A stretch of 64,000 nt of DNA from Micromonospora okii. Lineage in GTDB: Bacteria; Actinomycetota; Actinomycetes; Mycobacteriales; Micromonosporaceae. Below are positions 33,664 through 42,760 of the stretch, one piece after another. The position numbers and the translations under genes were made by a program. The stretch covers positions 45,673 to 109,672 of the forward strand of contig NZ_BBZF01000019.1 in NCBI RefSeq assembly GCF_020884795.1, in the 5' to 3' direction. The notes below the pieces were generated by a model. The model was not told where the DNA came from. It worked only from the letters and a program-made list of their open reading frames with translations, and searched no databases. Position 1 is the stretch's first letter. Every line of letters begins with the position of its first letter.

Positions 33664-34188
33664 CCTGGCAGAATGTCGTGACTCAGGGCAAGGGTCGGTC
33701 GATGATGCCGTGGGCGCGGGCAGCGGTCAGGTTGTGCGTCGATCCGGCAGCGCGGCGGAGGCCCAGACGAGCCGACCTGCGGCATCAGCGATGACCTGGA
33801 CGTTCACGCTGTGGCGTTTGTGCTTGCCGGAGTAGTAGGGCCTTCGGTCGGCGACGCGGTCGGCCGGGATCAGGGTGCCGTCCAGGATCGCGTAAGCCAG
33901 GAGCCGGATGCGCCGCATGGCGGTTTCCAGGTCCTCGGCAGCGGTGCTGAGCAGGGTTGTTGCCTCTTGGACGTAGCGCCAGGCAGTGGCCACGCCGATC
34001 TCGAACCCAGCCGCGAGGCGCGTGTAGGTGTCGCCGTTGCGCAGGTGGGCCAGTGCGAGCAAGGCTTGGCGGCCAGGGTCCAGGCGACGCCATCGATACC
34101 CGCGCTGCTGGCGGTGGATGCGGATACGGTCGGCGAGGTCGTGCAGGGTCCGGCTGGACAACGGAATCGTGGCAGGGTTCGATAGCAT
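33664..34188 (-). pseudogene. IS transposase, N-terminal half, frameshifted and truncated
   Basis: Starts MLSNPATIPLSSRTLHDLADRIR, with a helix-turn-helix (NGDTYTRLAAGFEIGVATAWRYV) and the first catalytic Asp in AILDGTLIPAD, as in HTH/DDE_Tnp_4-type IS5-group transposases. Near 33738 one base is missing: the reading frame ends as LPDRRTT, while a different frame continues GSTHNLTAARAHGIIDRPLP to about 33664. The C-terminal half with the remaining catalytic residues is absent, so the protein cannot be active. The missing half begins at the same point as the plus-strand fragment at 34678. Confidence 0.85.
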
Positions 34189-34270
34189 GGCGATGCTCCC
34201 GGCCGGGGCTTCGGGTCTTGGTCGACAGATGTCCTACCTGGAGCCTCGCACCCACCGATCACCGTGCCCG

Positions 34271-34309
34271 CCACACCCACCCCGAGCTGCAAGATCAGCT
34301 TGGAGAAGG
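34271..34309 (-). repeat. IS left-end repeat, copy 1 (inverted relative to copy 2 at 34618-34656)
   Basis: About 39 bp containing CCAAGCTGATCTTGCAGCTC; copy 2 has CCAAGCTGATCTTACAGCTC. About five mismatches overall. The two copies face each other across about 310 bp that carries the small Cys-rich gene. Confidence 0.8.
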
Positions 34310-34394
34310 CTAATGTGCCCTCGGCATCGCACCGGAGGCGGAAATGGCAATGGACCGCGCCGCGGTGATCGGCCCGGCTTGGGTGACTTTCCTG

Positions 34395-34610
34395 CTACTG
34401 CTCGATTGCCTTGATAGCCCGTAGCGTGGCCGCCGGGAACGGGCGGCCATCAGACTCCCAGCGAATACCGGCATCGCCGGGCTGCGGCTGGCGATGGTCG
34501 GTCGACCCCAGGTAGATGCCCGTCGGGATGCCGTCCGGGTAAGCCGCGCAGACACGCCGACCGCGATAGTGCCGGCATGTGCCGCACTGGGCGGCTGGAA
34601 TCGTCGTCAT
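34395..34610 (-). CDS. Small Cys-rich conserved protein, 71 aa
   Basis: Contains CGTCRHYRGRRVCAAYPDG followed by IPTGIYLGSTDHRQPQPGD, resembling a widespread small family with the pattern CxxCxH...CxAFPxGIP...HxxPxPGDxGI, which likely binds a metal or zinc. Function unknown. It lies between two inverted IS left ends, so it may be a captured passenger gene or an ordinary gene between two insertions. It ends AIKAIEQ and starts MTTIPAAQ, ATG 34610. Confidence 0.7.
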   Translation of the reverse strand: MTTIPAAQCGTCRHYRGRRVCAAYPDGIPTGIYLGSTDHRQPQPGDAGIRWESDGRPFPAATLRAIKAIEQ

Positions 34611-34617
34611 GAGCGAG

Positions 34618-34656
34618 CCTCTTCCAAGCTGATCTTACAGCTCAGGGCGGGTGTGG
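34618..34656 (+). repeat. IS left-end repeat, copy 2
   Basis: Plus-strand counterpart of 34271-34309; see the shared core CCAAGCTGATCTT and GGGTGTGG. Confidence 0.8.
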
Positions 34657-34677
34657 TAAGCCCGGAGGTCGATTCGA

Positions 34678-34968
34678 TGCACTGACCAGCGCGGGCGTGA
34701 TGACCTTCGCCGACAAGGGCTACCAGGGCGTCCGGGGCAGCGTGCGCACCCCGTTCACACGGTGCCGCTTCCGGCCGAGACTGTCGCGGCGGCAGAAGGC
34801 AGTCAATCGGGCCCAGCCAGAAGCCGCGCTCGCGGTGAACGCGCCATCGCCGCTCTCAAGACCTGGAAAATCCTGGCCACGCTGCGCTGCTGCCCGAGCC
34901 GCGCCGCCGCGATCGTGCAGGCCATCCTCGTCCTGCACCACGCCGAAGCCAACCGCTACGCACGATGA
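34678..34968 (+). pseudogene. IS transposase, C-terminal half, frameshifted
   Basis: Begins without a start codon as ALTSAGVMTFADKGYQGVRG, continues RPRLSRRQKAVNRA, then shifts frame near 34827 to GERAIAALKTWKIL followed by LRCCPSRAAAIVQAILVL, ending at 34968. These are the second Asp (ADKGYQG) and the final region of a DDE_Tnp_4-type transposase. It starts at almost the same alignment point where the minus-strand fragment stops, so together they cover one transposase, but in opposite orientation. Confidence 0.8.
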
Positions 34969-35082
34969 AATGGCTCAAGGGGTGCAGCGTCCCGAGTGGA
35001 CCGTATTTACCGCCGGGCGGTGAAGCCAGCCCGCGCAAGGATGCGGCGGATCGCGTCCGACTGGGGCGCGATCAAGACCTGC

Positions 35083-35142
35083 GCAACTTCAGGGAAAGTG
35101 GGGCCTGGTGACCCGGAATGGCCCCACTTTCCCTGAAGTTGC
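35083..35142. repeat. Long perfect inverted repeat (23-bp arms, 14-base loop)
   Basis: The arms run 35083-35105 (GCAACTTCAGGGAAAGTGGG, then GCC) and 35120-35142, its exact complement. Beyond the arms, AAGACC and GGATCTT continue an imperfect pairing. It is less GC-rich than the surroundings. It could be a strong transcription barrier, a dispersed palindromic repeat, or an insertion-associated structure. Confidence 0.9.
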
Positions 35143-35310
35143 CCGGATCTTGGGGCGGAGGTCGGCGTGGGGCCCCGGCCGGCCGCCGAGCGCAGCAGGC
35201 GGGCGGCGCTGGGAGGACGCACCGTGACCGCCGAGGTGGCGCGTGACGGCCCGGCACCGGCCGGGGTGGGGCACCTGGCCACGGCGGTCGGCCTGACGCC
35301 GGGAACGAGC

Positions 35311-35338
35311 GGGGCCCGGCGCGCACGCGCCGGGCCCC
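35311..35338 (-). terminator. Terminator of the subtilisin gene
   Basis: GGGGCCCGGCGCG and its exact complement, with only a CA loop, 25 bp past the stop codon of the minus-strand peptidase gene. Confidence 0.75.
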
Positions 35339-35362
35339 TGTCACGTTCGTGCCGTCAGGCGG

Positions 35363-36850
<1,488 letters not shown>

Positions 36851-36997
36851 ACAGACTCCCAGGGGGCTGTTCCAGCCGGTGCGAGCCCTGGGTGTGGGCG
36901 CACGCCGGCGAGAGGCGGACGGGACGACCGCCTCTGGGACACCAGCCTAGGAACCGGACGGCGCGTTACACACGGCCGTTCGGACAGACAACGCCTG

Positions 36998-37861
36998 TCA
37001 GACGGTGGCGAGAGTGTGCGGGATCTCGTCGAGCAGCTCGCGGGCGAGGAAGCCGATCCGGCCGTACCGGGGGACCAGCCGCTGCCCGCTGACCGCGTGC
37101 GCGAACGCCGCCCAGCACGCCGCCTGCGCCGGCTCCGCGCCCCGGGAGAGCAGCCCGGCCAGCAGCCCGGCCCGCACGTCGCCGCTGCCGGAGGTGCCCA
37201 GCCCGGCGTCGCCGCTCTCCTCCCGCCAGCACCGCCCGTCGGGGGCGGCGATGTGGCCGTAGAGGGAGACCACGGCCTCGTACCGCCCGGCCAGCTCGGC
37301 CGCCTCGGCGTCCAGGTCGTCGCCGGGGTCGCGGCCCAGCAGGTGCCGCGCCTCGGTGAGGTTGGGGGTGAGCACCACCGGCCGGCCCGAGCCCACCAGC
37401 AGGTCCGGGGCGTGGCTGAGCGCCCCGAGCGCGTACGCGTCGAGCACCAGCGCCGTTTCGGTCGGCGTGGCGTCGAGGACCACACGCAGCAGCTCCCCGG
37501 TGGAGTCGATGTCCTTGAGCCCGGGGCCGACCGCCACCACGTCCGCCCCCGCGACCAGCCCGTCCAGCAGGTCGCCGGGGCGGCCCGTGACGGCCCCCTG
37601 GTCGGTCTCGGGCAGGCCGACGACCAGTGCCTCGGGCACCTGGATGCTCAGCGCGGCGGCGGTGGACTCGGCGGCGGCCAGTTGCAGCACCCCCGCGCCG
37701 GCCCGCAGCGCGGCCACCCCGGCCAGCAGCACCGCGCCCGGGGTGAACCGGGAGCCGCCGACGACCAGCACCGTGCCCCGGGCCTCCTTGCCCCCGGTCG
37801 GCACGGGCAGCGCCCAGTCGCGCAGCAGCGCGGGGGTGATCACGTCAGACCGGCTCGGCAT
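36998..37861 (-). CDS. nnrD: ADP-dependent NAD(P)H-hydrate dehydratase
   Basis: 287 aa carbohydrate-kinase-like repair enzyme (YjeF C-terminal domain) that dehydrates S-NADHX or S-NADPHX using ADP. GTVLVVGGSRFTPGAVLLAGVAALRAGAG, VVAVGPGL, VLTPNLTEA and GTSGSGDVRAGLLAGLL match the family; the last motif usually reads GTGDVLAG. No epimerase domain is fused. ATG 37861 overlaps the end of the upstream phosphoglycerate-mutase-like gene by 17 bases, giving a two-gene operon. Confidence 0.88.
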   Translation of the reverse strand: MPSRSDVITPALLRDWALPVPTGGKEARGTVLVVGGSRFTPGAVLLAGVAALRAGAGVLQLAAAESTAAALSIQVPEALVVGLPETDQGAVTGRPGDLLDGLVAGADVVAVGPGLKDIDSTGELLRVVLDATPTETALVLDAYALGALSHAPDLLVGSGRPVVLTPNLTEARHLLGRDPGDDLDAEAAELAGRYEAVVSLYGHIAAPDGRCWREESGDAGLGTSGSGDVRAGLLAGLLSRGAEPAQAACWAAFAHAVSGQRLVPRYGRIGFLARELLDEIPHTLATV

Positions 37862-38576
37862 GGACCTCGTCCTCTCGGGTGGGGCGGGCGCCCTGCCGGT
37901 GCAGGTGGCCGATGTCGTTGAAGGTGTCGGGCGCGAGCCGCCCGTCGGCGTCGGCGGTCCAGCCGGTCACCGAGCAGTTGGCGATGACGTGCTCGCGGGT
38001 CAGTGCCATCAGCTCCGCCTCCGTCAGCCCCTCCACCAGGTAGCGGAGCAGGAACACCAGCGCGTCGTGGCCGAACAGCAGCACCCGCCGGCCGGCGTGG
38101 TCGCGGCGCAGGTCGCCGAGCAGGGCGCGCAGCCGCAGCGCCACGTCCGTCCACGACTCGCCGCCCGGCGGCCGGTAGTAGAACTTGCCGAGCCGGGCGC
38201 GGCGCTGCGCCTCGTCGGGGAAGCGCCGCTGGACGCCGTGCGCGGTGAGCCCGTCCAGGATGCCCAGCTCCCGGTCGCGCAGCCGCTCGTCCCGGCTCAC
38301 CGGGATGCCGGTGCCGGCCAGGGCCAGCTCGGCGGTCCGCACCGCCCGCAGGTACGGCGACACCACCGCCACGTCCGGCCGCCGCCGCTGCGGCAGCCCG
38401 GCCAGCCAGCGCCCCGTGGCCAGGGCCTGCTCCTCGCCGGTGGGGGAGAGGGGCACGTCCGCGTCCCGATGGGTCAGCCCGATCAGCTCCGCGCCGGAGG
38501 CCTCCGCCTCGGTCGCGGAGACGTTGGCCGTGCTCTCGCCGTGCCGCACGATCCACAACGCCGCCAGTTCCGCCAT
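37845..38576 (-). CDS. Histidine phosphatase (phosphoglycerate mutase-like) family protein
   Basis: 243 aa. The phosphohistidine motif IVRHGES is at residues 8-15, SPYLRAVRTAE and RELGILDG follow, and the second catalytic His is in LLFGHDALVFLL. It is a phosphatase of unspecific or unknown substrate rather than a glycolytic mutase, judging from the loops. ATG 38576 is chosen because RHG starts right after it. Translationally coupled to nnrD. Confidence 0.88.
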   Translation of the reverse strand: MAELAALWIVRHGESTANVSATEAEASGAELIGLTHRDADVPLSPTGEEQALATGRWLAGLPQRRRPDVAVVSPYLRAVRTAELALAGTGIPVSRDERLRDRELGILDGLTAHGVQRRFPDEAQRRARLGKFYYRPPGGESWTDVALRLRALLGDLRRDHAGRRVLLFGHDALVFLLRYLVEGLTEAELMALTREHVIANCSVTGWTADADGRLAPDTFNDIGHLHRQGARPTREDEVHAEPV

Positions 38577-38709
38577 GCGGCCCCCGTACCCGCCGCCCCG
38601 CCGCCGGTAACCTCCGCCGGTCGTCCGGCCGGCGCGGGCGACACCCCTGGCGGGGATTCGATCGATGATGTCCAATGGCAGGACGCGTCGTACCGTCGGA
38701 AGGACCTCG

Positions 38710-40686
38710 ATGCCGCCTCCTCCGCGCACCTCCCGGCCGCGCGCCCTGGCCGCCTGCGCCCTGGCCGCGCTCCTGCTCGCCGCCGCCCCCGCGTCGCCGG
38801 TCGCCGCCGCGCCGGCCGGCGACGCGCCCGCCACCCCCGCCCACGTCCGGGGCGACCGGACCGTGCCGGTCTACTCCTATCCGGACGCCGTGCGGGAGAG
38901 CGTCTGGGTGGAGACCCCCACGGACTCCGACGGCGACGGCGCGCGGGACCGGGTCGCCGTCGACCTGGTCCGCCCCCGGGAGGCCGCCGCCGCCGGGGTG
39001 CGGGTGCCGGTGATCATGGACGCCTCGCCGTACTACCGCTGCTGCGGGCGCGGCAACGAGAGCGAGCGCAAGGAGTACGACGCCGACGGCGTGATCACCA
39101 AGGCCCCGCTCTTCTACGACAACTACTTCGTCCCGCGCGGGTACGCCTTCGCGGCGGTCGACCTGACCGGCACCGCCCGCTCCACCGGCTGCGAGGACGT
39201 CGGCGGCCCGGCCGAGGTGGCCGGCGCGAAGGCCGTCGTCGACTGGCTCAACGGCCGGGCGCGGGGCTTCACCGCCGACGGCCGCCGGGTCACCGCCGAC
39301 TGGAGCACCGGCAAGGTCGGCATGATCGGCAAGTCCTGGGACGGCTCGGTCGCCAATGGCGTCGCCGCCACCGGGGTGCGCGGGCTGGAGACGATCGTGC
39401 CGATCTCCGCCATCTCGAGCTGGTACGACTACACGCGCTTCAACGGGGTGCTCCGCTCCGCCGACTACCCGGCGTACCTGCACAGCCTGGTCACCGGCCG
39501 CCCCGCGCCGGCATGCTCGGGCGCGCTGGCGCGGCTGCGCGCCGACAGCGCCGAGTCCACCGGGGACTACAACGGGTTCTGGGCCGAGCGGGACTACCTG
39601 CGCTCGGCCCGGCGGGTGCGGGCCAGCGTCCTCGTCGCGCACGGCGTCAACGACGTCAACGTCGGCACCTCGCAGTTCGCCCGCTGGTGGGAGGCGCTGG
39701 CCCAGCGGGGCGTGCCGCGCAAGCTCTGGCTCTACCAGGCCGGCCACGAGGACCCGTTCGACGTGCGCCGCGCCGAGTGGGTCGACACCCTGCACCGCTG
39801 GTTCGACCGGTGGCTCCAGGGCCTGCCCACCGGGATCATGGCCGAGCCCCGGGCCACCCTGGAGACCGCCCCCGGGGTGTGGACCACCGAGCGCGACTGG
39901 CCGACGCCGGGGGCCCGCCCCGTCCGGGTCGCCCTCGGCGCGGGCGACGGGGTGACCGGCACCCTCGGCGGCCGGGGCGCCCGGCCCGGCGCGGTGGCCG
40001 CCTACACCGACGCCTCGCTGACCGAGGACGCGCTGGTCACCGAGCCCACGGTCGACCGGGCGGGGCGGCTGGTCTTCCTCTCCGGCCCGCTGACCGCCCC
40101 GCTGCGGATCTCCGGCGCCCCGTCGGTGCGGCTGCGCGTGCGGGTGGACCGGCCGACCACCGAGCTGACCGCCCGGCTGGTCGACTACGGCGTCGCCGAG
40201 CGCATCCGGTACGACGTCTCCGAGGGCGTCCGGACCCTGGACACCGAGTCGTGCTGGGGGGAGTCGACCGCGGCCGACGACGCCTGCTACCGGGACACCG
40301 CCGAGATCACCGCCGTCACCGACCACGGGGTGCTGACCCGGGGCTGGCTCGACGCCGCGCACCACCGCTCGCTGCGCCTCACCACGCCGCTGCAGCCGCA
40401 CCGGTGGTACGACGTCACGGTGCCGCTGTCCGCGTACGACGCGGTGGTGCCGGCCGGGCACGTGCTCGGCCTGGCGCTCGGGCAGAGCGACCCCGACTTC
40501 ACCGAGACCGCCGACCGGGACGCCACCGTCCGGGTCGACCTGGGCCGCAGCGCGCTGGTCCTGCCGGCGGCCGGGCCGGTCGGGCTGCCCGCGCCCGCCG
40601 GCGCGCCCCGTGCCGACGCCGCGCCGGCCCCGGCCGCCGAGCGGTCGACGCCCCGCGACCGCCGGCAGGTCCCCGCCGGCGGCTGA
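38710..40686 (+). CDS. Secreted Xaa-Pro dipeptidyl-peptidase (S15/CocE family)
   Basis: 658 aa. Signal peptide (RPRALAACALAALLLAAA, cleavage near Ala-rich residue 33). The alpha/beta-hydrolase core has GMIGKSWDGSVANG (Ser nucleophile), VAHGVNDVNVG and a His in YQAGHEDPF; a C-terminal jelly-roll domain (LFSGPLTAP to LALGQSDPDF) is typical of X-Pro dipeptidyl-peptidases and cocaine-esterase relatives. The tail is Ala/Pro-rich. ATG 38710 has GGAAGGA upstream. It probably cleaves X-Pro dipeptides outside the cell, like related enzymes that degrade inhibitor or collagen fragments. Confidence 0.88.
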   Translation: MPPPPRTSRPRALAACALAALLLAAAPASPVAAAPAGDAPATPAHVRGDRTVPVYSYPDAVRESVWVETPTDSDGDGARDRVAVDLVRPREAAAAGVRVPVIMDASPYYRCCGRGNESERKEYDADGVITKAPLFYDNYFVPRGYAFAAVDLTGTARSTGCEDVGGPAEVAGAKAVVDWLNGRARGFTADGRRVTADWSTGKVGMIGKSWDGSVANGVAATGVRGLETIVPISAISSWYDYTRFNGVLRSADYPAYLHSLVTGRPAPACSGALARLRADSAESTGDYNGFWAERDYLRSARRVRASVLVAHGVNDVNVGTSQFARWWEALAQRGVPRKLWLYQAGHEDPFDVRRAEWVDTLHRWFDRWLQGLPTGIMAEPRATLETAPGVWTTERDWPTPGARPVRVALGAGDGVTGTLGGRGARPGAVAAYTDASLTEDALVTEPTVDRAGRLVFLSGPLTAPLRISGAPSVRLRVRVDRPTTELTARLVDYGVAERIRYDVSEGVRTLDTESCWGESTAADDACYRDTAEITAVTDHGVLTRGWLDAAHHRSLRLTTPLQPHRWYDVTVPLSAYDAVVPAGHVLGLALGQSDPDFTETADRDATVRVDLGRSALVLPAAGPVGLPAPAGAPRADAAPAPAAERSTPRDRRQVPAGG

Positions 40687-40786
40687 CCGACAGCTCGCGG
40701 GGCTCCCGACTGCGACCGGCGCGAGCGGGTCCGCCTGACCGGCGCGCACGGGGGCCGTGCGGCTGGCATCGAACCGGCACAATGAA

Positions 40787-40820
40787 CCCGCGCCGCCGCC
40801 GTGGGCTGCGGCGGCGCGGG
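40787..40820. terminator. GC hairpin upstream of the 109-aa membrane protein gene
   Basis: CCCGCGCCGCCGC (40787-40799) pairs perfectly with 40808-40820 over an eight-base loop, 100 bp past the dipeptidyl-peptidase stop. Confidence 0.6.
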
Positions 40821-40864
40821 TGTCGTGCGACGCCGGCGAGCGGGCCGGCCGGGAGGGGTGGCCG

Positions 40865-41194
40865 ATGACGACGGTGCTCAAGGGCCTGCGGGAGGCCCTC
40901 GTGTTGTTCCTCGTCGCGGTCGTGGCCGTCGCGGTGGTGGTGGGCGTCTGGACGGCGGTCGACGGCGGCGAGTTCGTCTTCCGCCTCGGCGTCGCCTTCG
41001 TCGTGGTGGGCACGCTGCTCGGCCTGACCGGCGACCTGACCCTCAGCCGCATCGGCATGCTCGGGGCGCGGGCGACGTTCGGGCTGGCCCCGGAGCGCGA
41101 GGACGCCGGCGGCGGCCGGGTCCTCACGGGGGTCGGGATCTTCCTCTTCGTGTCGCTGCCGCTGATGGCGCTCGGGGTGGCGCTGCTGTCCTGA
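40865..41194 (+). CDS. Small membrane protein, 109 aa
   Basis: Three hydrophobic segments, near residues 10-30, 37-56 and 88-108, with a loop GARATFGLAPEREDAGGGR between the second and third. No family recognised. ATG 40865 has GGGAGGGG upstream. It lies between the dipeptidyl-peptidase and methyltransferase genes, on the same strand but with clear gaps on both sides. Confidence 0.65.
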   Translation: MTTVLKGLREALVLFLVAVVAVAVVVGVWTAVDGGEFVFRLGVAFVVVGTLLGLTGDLTLSRIGMLGARATFGLAPEREDAGGGRVLTGVGIFLFVSLPLMALGVALLS

Positions 41195-41267
41195 CCGTCC
41201 CCTTCGGACGGGTTGGTCGGCCGCTCGGCTACGCTGACCGCACATCAGCGTCAGGCGAGGAGTTTTT

Positions 41268-42089
41268 GTGTCAGGAACCGGTGATGTCGGCGCCCGCGAC
41301 GGGGCTCGGGCCCCACGCATCGACACCACGGTGGCGCACAACGCCCGGGTGTGGAACTACTGGCTCGGCGGCAAGGACAACTTCGAGCCGGACCGCCGCG
41401 TCGGCGCGCACGTCCGCGCGATGTTCCCGGTCATCGAGGAGGTCGCCCGGGCCGACCGGCGCTTCCTCGCCCGCGCGGTGCGGCACCTGGCCGGGCGCGA
41501 GGGCGTGCGGCAGTTCCTCGACATCGGCACCGGCCTGCCCAGCGCCGACAACACCCACCAGGTCGCGCAGTCCGTCGCCCCCGACTCCCGGATCGTCTAC
41601 GTCGACAACGACCCGATGGTGCTGGTGCACGCCCGGGCGCTGCTGACCAGCTCCCCCGAGGGGGCCACCGACTACATCGAGGCCGACGTCCACGATCCGG
41701 CCTCCGTCATGGCCGGCGCCGCCCGCACGCTGGACCTCGACCGGCCGGTGGCGGTGATGATGCTGGGCATCCTCAACTTCGTGCTCGACACCGACGAGGC
41801 CGTGGCGATAGTGCGCCGGCTGATGGACGCGATGCCGTCGGGGAGCTTCCTCGCCCTCACCCACCCCACCGTGGAGCTGGGCGGCGAGGCGAACGTGGCG
41901 GCCATGGAGTTCTGGAACGCCAACGCCGCCCCGCCGATCCGCACCCGCACCGGGGCGGAGATCGCCCGCTTCCTCGACGGCCTGGAGCTGCTCGACCCGG
42001 GCCTGGTGTCGTGCGCCTGCTGGCGGCCGGGCGACGGGGAGGAGCCCGGCCCCGTGCCGCAGTACGGCTGCGTGGCCCGCAAGCCCTGA
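41268..42089 (+). CDS. S-adenosylmethionine-dependent methyltransferase (Methyltransf_19 / DUF574 type)
   Basis: 273 aa. The signature HNARVWNYWLGGKDNFEPDR near residue 24 and FLDIGTGLPSADNTHQVAQ (SAM-binding) are diagnostic of a large actinobacterial family with many paralogues per genome. YVDNDPMVL and the late GYDAC-like TVELGGE region fit. The natural substrate is unknown. The start is GTG 41268 with GAGGAG upstream. A hairpin follows the stop. Confidence 0.88.
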   Translation: MSGTGDVGARDGARAPRIDTTVAHNARVWNYWLGGKDNFEPDRRVGAHVRAMFPVIEEVARADRRFLARAVRHLAGREGVRQFLDIGTGLPSADNTHQVAQSVAPDSRIVYVDNDPMVLVHARALLTSSPEGATDYIEADVHDPASVMAGAARTLDLDRPVAVMMLGILNFVLDTDEAVAIVRRLMDAMPSGSFLALTHPTVELGGEANVAAMEFWNANAAPPIRTRTGAEIARFLDGLELLDPGLVSCACWRPGDGEEPGPVPQYGCVARKP

Positions 42090-42091
42090 AC

Positions 42092-42112
42092 CCCGGCCCG
42101 GCGACGGCCGGG
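42092..42112. terminator. Bidirectional hairpin between methyltransferase and Lrp genes
   Basis: CCCGGCC and GGCCGGG separated by seven bases, in a 60-bp gap between convergent stops. Confidence 0.6.
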
Positions 42113-42149
42113 CGTCGCGGCGGCGGGGCCCCTCACTCCCACGGGCCGC

Positions 42150-42656
42150 TTACTCCCACGGGCTGCGCGCGCCGTCGAACTCCTCGAAGACCAGCCAGGT
42201 GCGGGTGGAGAGCACCCCGGCGATGCTCTGCACCCGCCCCAGCACCACGTCCCGCAGGGTGGCGTTGTCGGGGGCCCGGACCAGGGCCAGGACGTCGTGC
42301 TCGCCGCCGAGCAGGGCCGCGTGCTCGATGTGGCGCACCCGGGCCAGCTCCGCCGACACCTCCCGCCAGGTGTTCTGCTCGATGGTCAGCGCGATGTACG
42401 CCGAGGTGCCCAGCCCGGCCGGCTCCGCCGCGATCCGGGCCCGGAAGCCCGTGACCACGCCGTCGCGCAGCAGCCGCTCCACCCGGGCGTAGGCGTTGGT
42501 GCGGGAGACGTGGACCCGCTCGGCGAGGGAGCGGATGGAGATGCGGCCGTCGCGGACCAGCTCGTGCAGGATGCGCCGGTCGACCTCGTCCAGCGTCCCG
42601 GCCGAACGTCCCGCCCCGCCCGTCGCGCCGGCCCCCGGATTGATCTCCTGGCTCAC
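42150..42656 (-). CDS. Lrp/AsnC-family regulator (BkdR-like)
   Basis: 168 aa. The N-terminal HTH (DEVDRRILHELVRDGRISIRSLAERVHVSRTNAYAR) is followed by an RAM-type ligand-binding domain (AYIALTIEQ, VLALVRAPDNATL). It is divergent from the branched-chain 2-oxoacid dehydrogenase operon, the usual place of bkdR, where branched-chain amino acids or their oxoacids modulate it. A GTTG-N11-CAAC site lies between the two starts. Confidence 0.9.
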   Translation of the reverse strand: MSQEINPGAGATGGAGRSAGTLDEVDRRILHELVRDGRISIRSLAERVHVSRTNAYARVERLLRDGVVTGFRARIAAEPAGLGTSAYIALTIEQNTWREVSAELARVRHIEHAALLGGEHDVLALVRAPDNATLRDVVLGRVQSIAGVLSTRTWLVFEEFDGARSPWE

Positions 42657-42697
42657 GTACGCCCCTTTCCAGTGCCGAACGTCCCGCGTTCACCTGC

Positions 42698-42719
42698 GAT
42701 GTTGAGTCAATCATCCAAC
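42698..42719. promoter_or_regulatory. Possible Lrp/AsnC binding site in the bkd promoter region
   Basis: GATGTTGAGTCAATCATCC followed by AAC: GTTG and CAAC arms 11 bases apart, plus an overlapping GATG/CATC symmetry, AT-rich, in the 104-bp divergent region. Length and symmetry suit an Lrp-type site, but there is only one copy. Confidence 0.45.
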
Positions 42720-42760
42720 GGCAGGAGCATAGGGCCACCACACGTCCAGGAGGTCCCGCC

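Larger units (their letters stand above)
33664..34312 (-). mobile_element. IS5-group element remnant, left end plus N-terminal half
   Basis: Includes the transposase N-terminal half and the element's left end. The end sequence at 34271-34309, read on the minus strand, is nearly identical to the one at 34618-34656 on the plus strand. The right part is missing; the break lies within 40 bp of the neighbouring GNAT gene's start. Confidence 0.75.
34615..34976 (+). mobile_element. Internally deleted IS5-group element
   Basis: Left end GAGCCTCTTCC at 34615 and right end TGAAATGGCTC at 34966-34976 are near-complementary terminal repeats. The N-terminal half of the transposase is missing, leaving the left end joined to the C-terminal half. 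At 362 bp it has the size of a MITE-like deletion derivative that could be moved in trans. Confidence 0.65.
34977..35362. other. Gene-free region after the IS remnant
   Basis: 386 bp. It holds the 23-bp perfect inverted repeat (35083-35142) and a terminator hairpin (35311-35338). A minus-strand open frame at 35007-35282 passes straight through the inverted repeat and has no support. I see no other feature. Confidence 0.6.

Noticed and set aside
35007..35282. Minus-strand open frame ending SDAIRRILARAGFTARR
   Set aside because: The end faintly resembles a transposase or integrase HTH, but the frame runs through the perfect inverted repeat and has no start or ribosome site.
37356..40868. A 1170-codon open frame on the plus strand and a similar minus-strand frame at 37840-41127
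   Set aside because: Both run across nnrD, the histidine phosphatase gene and the dipeptidyl-peptidase gene in the wrong frame.
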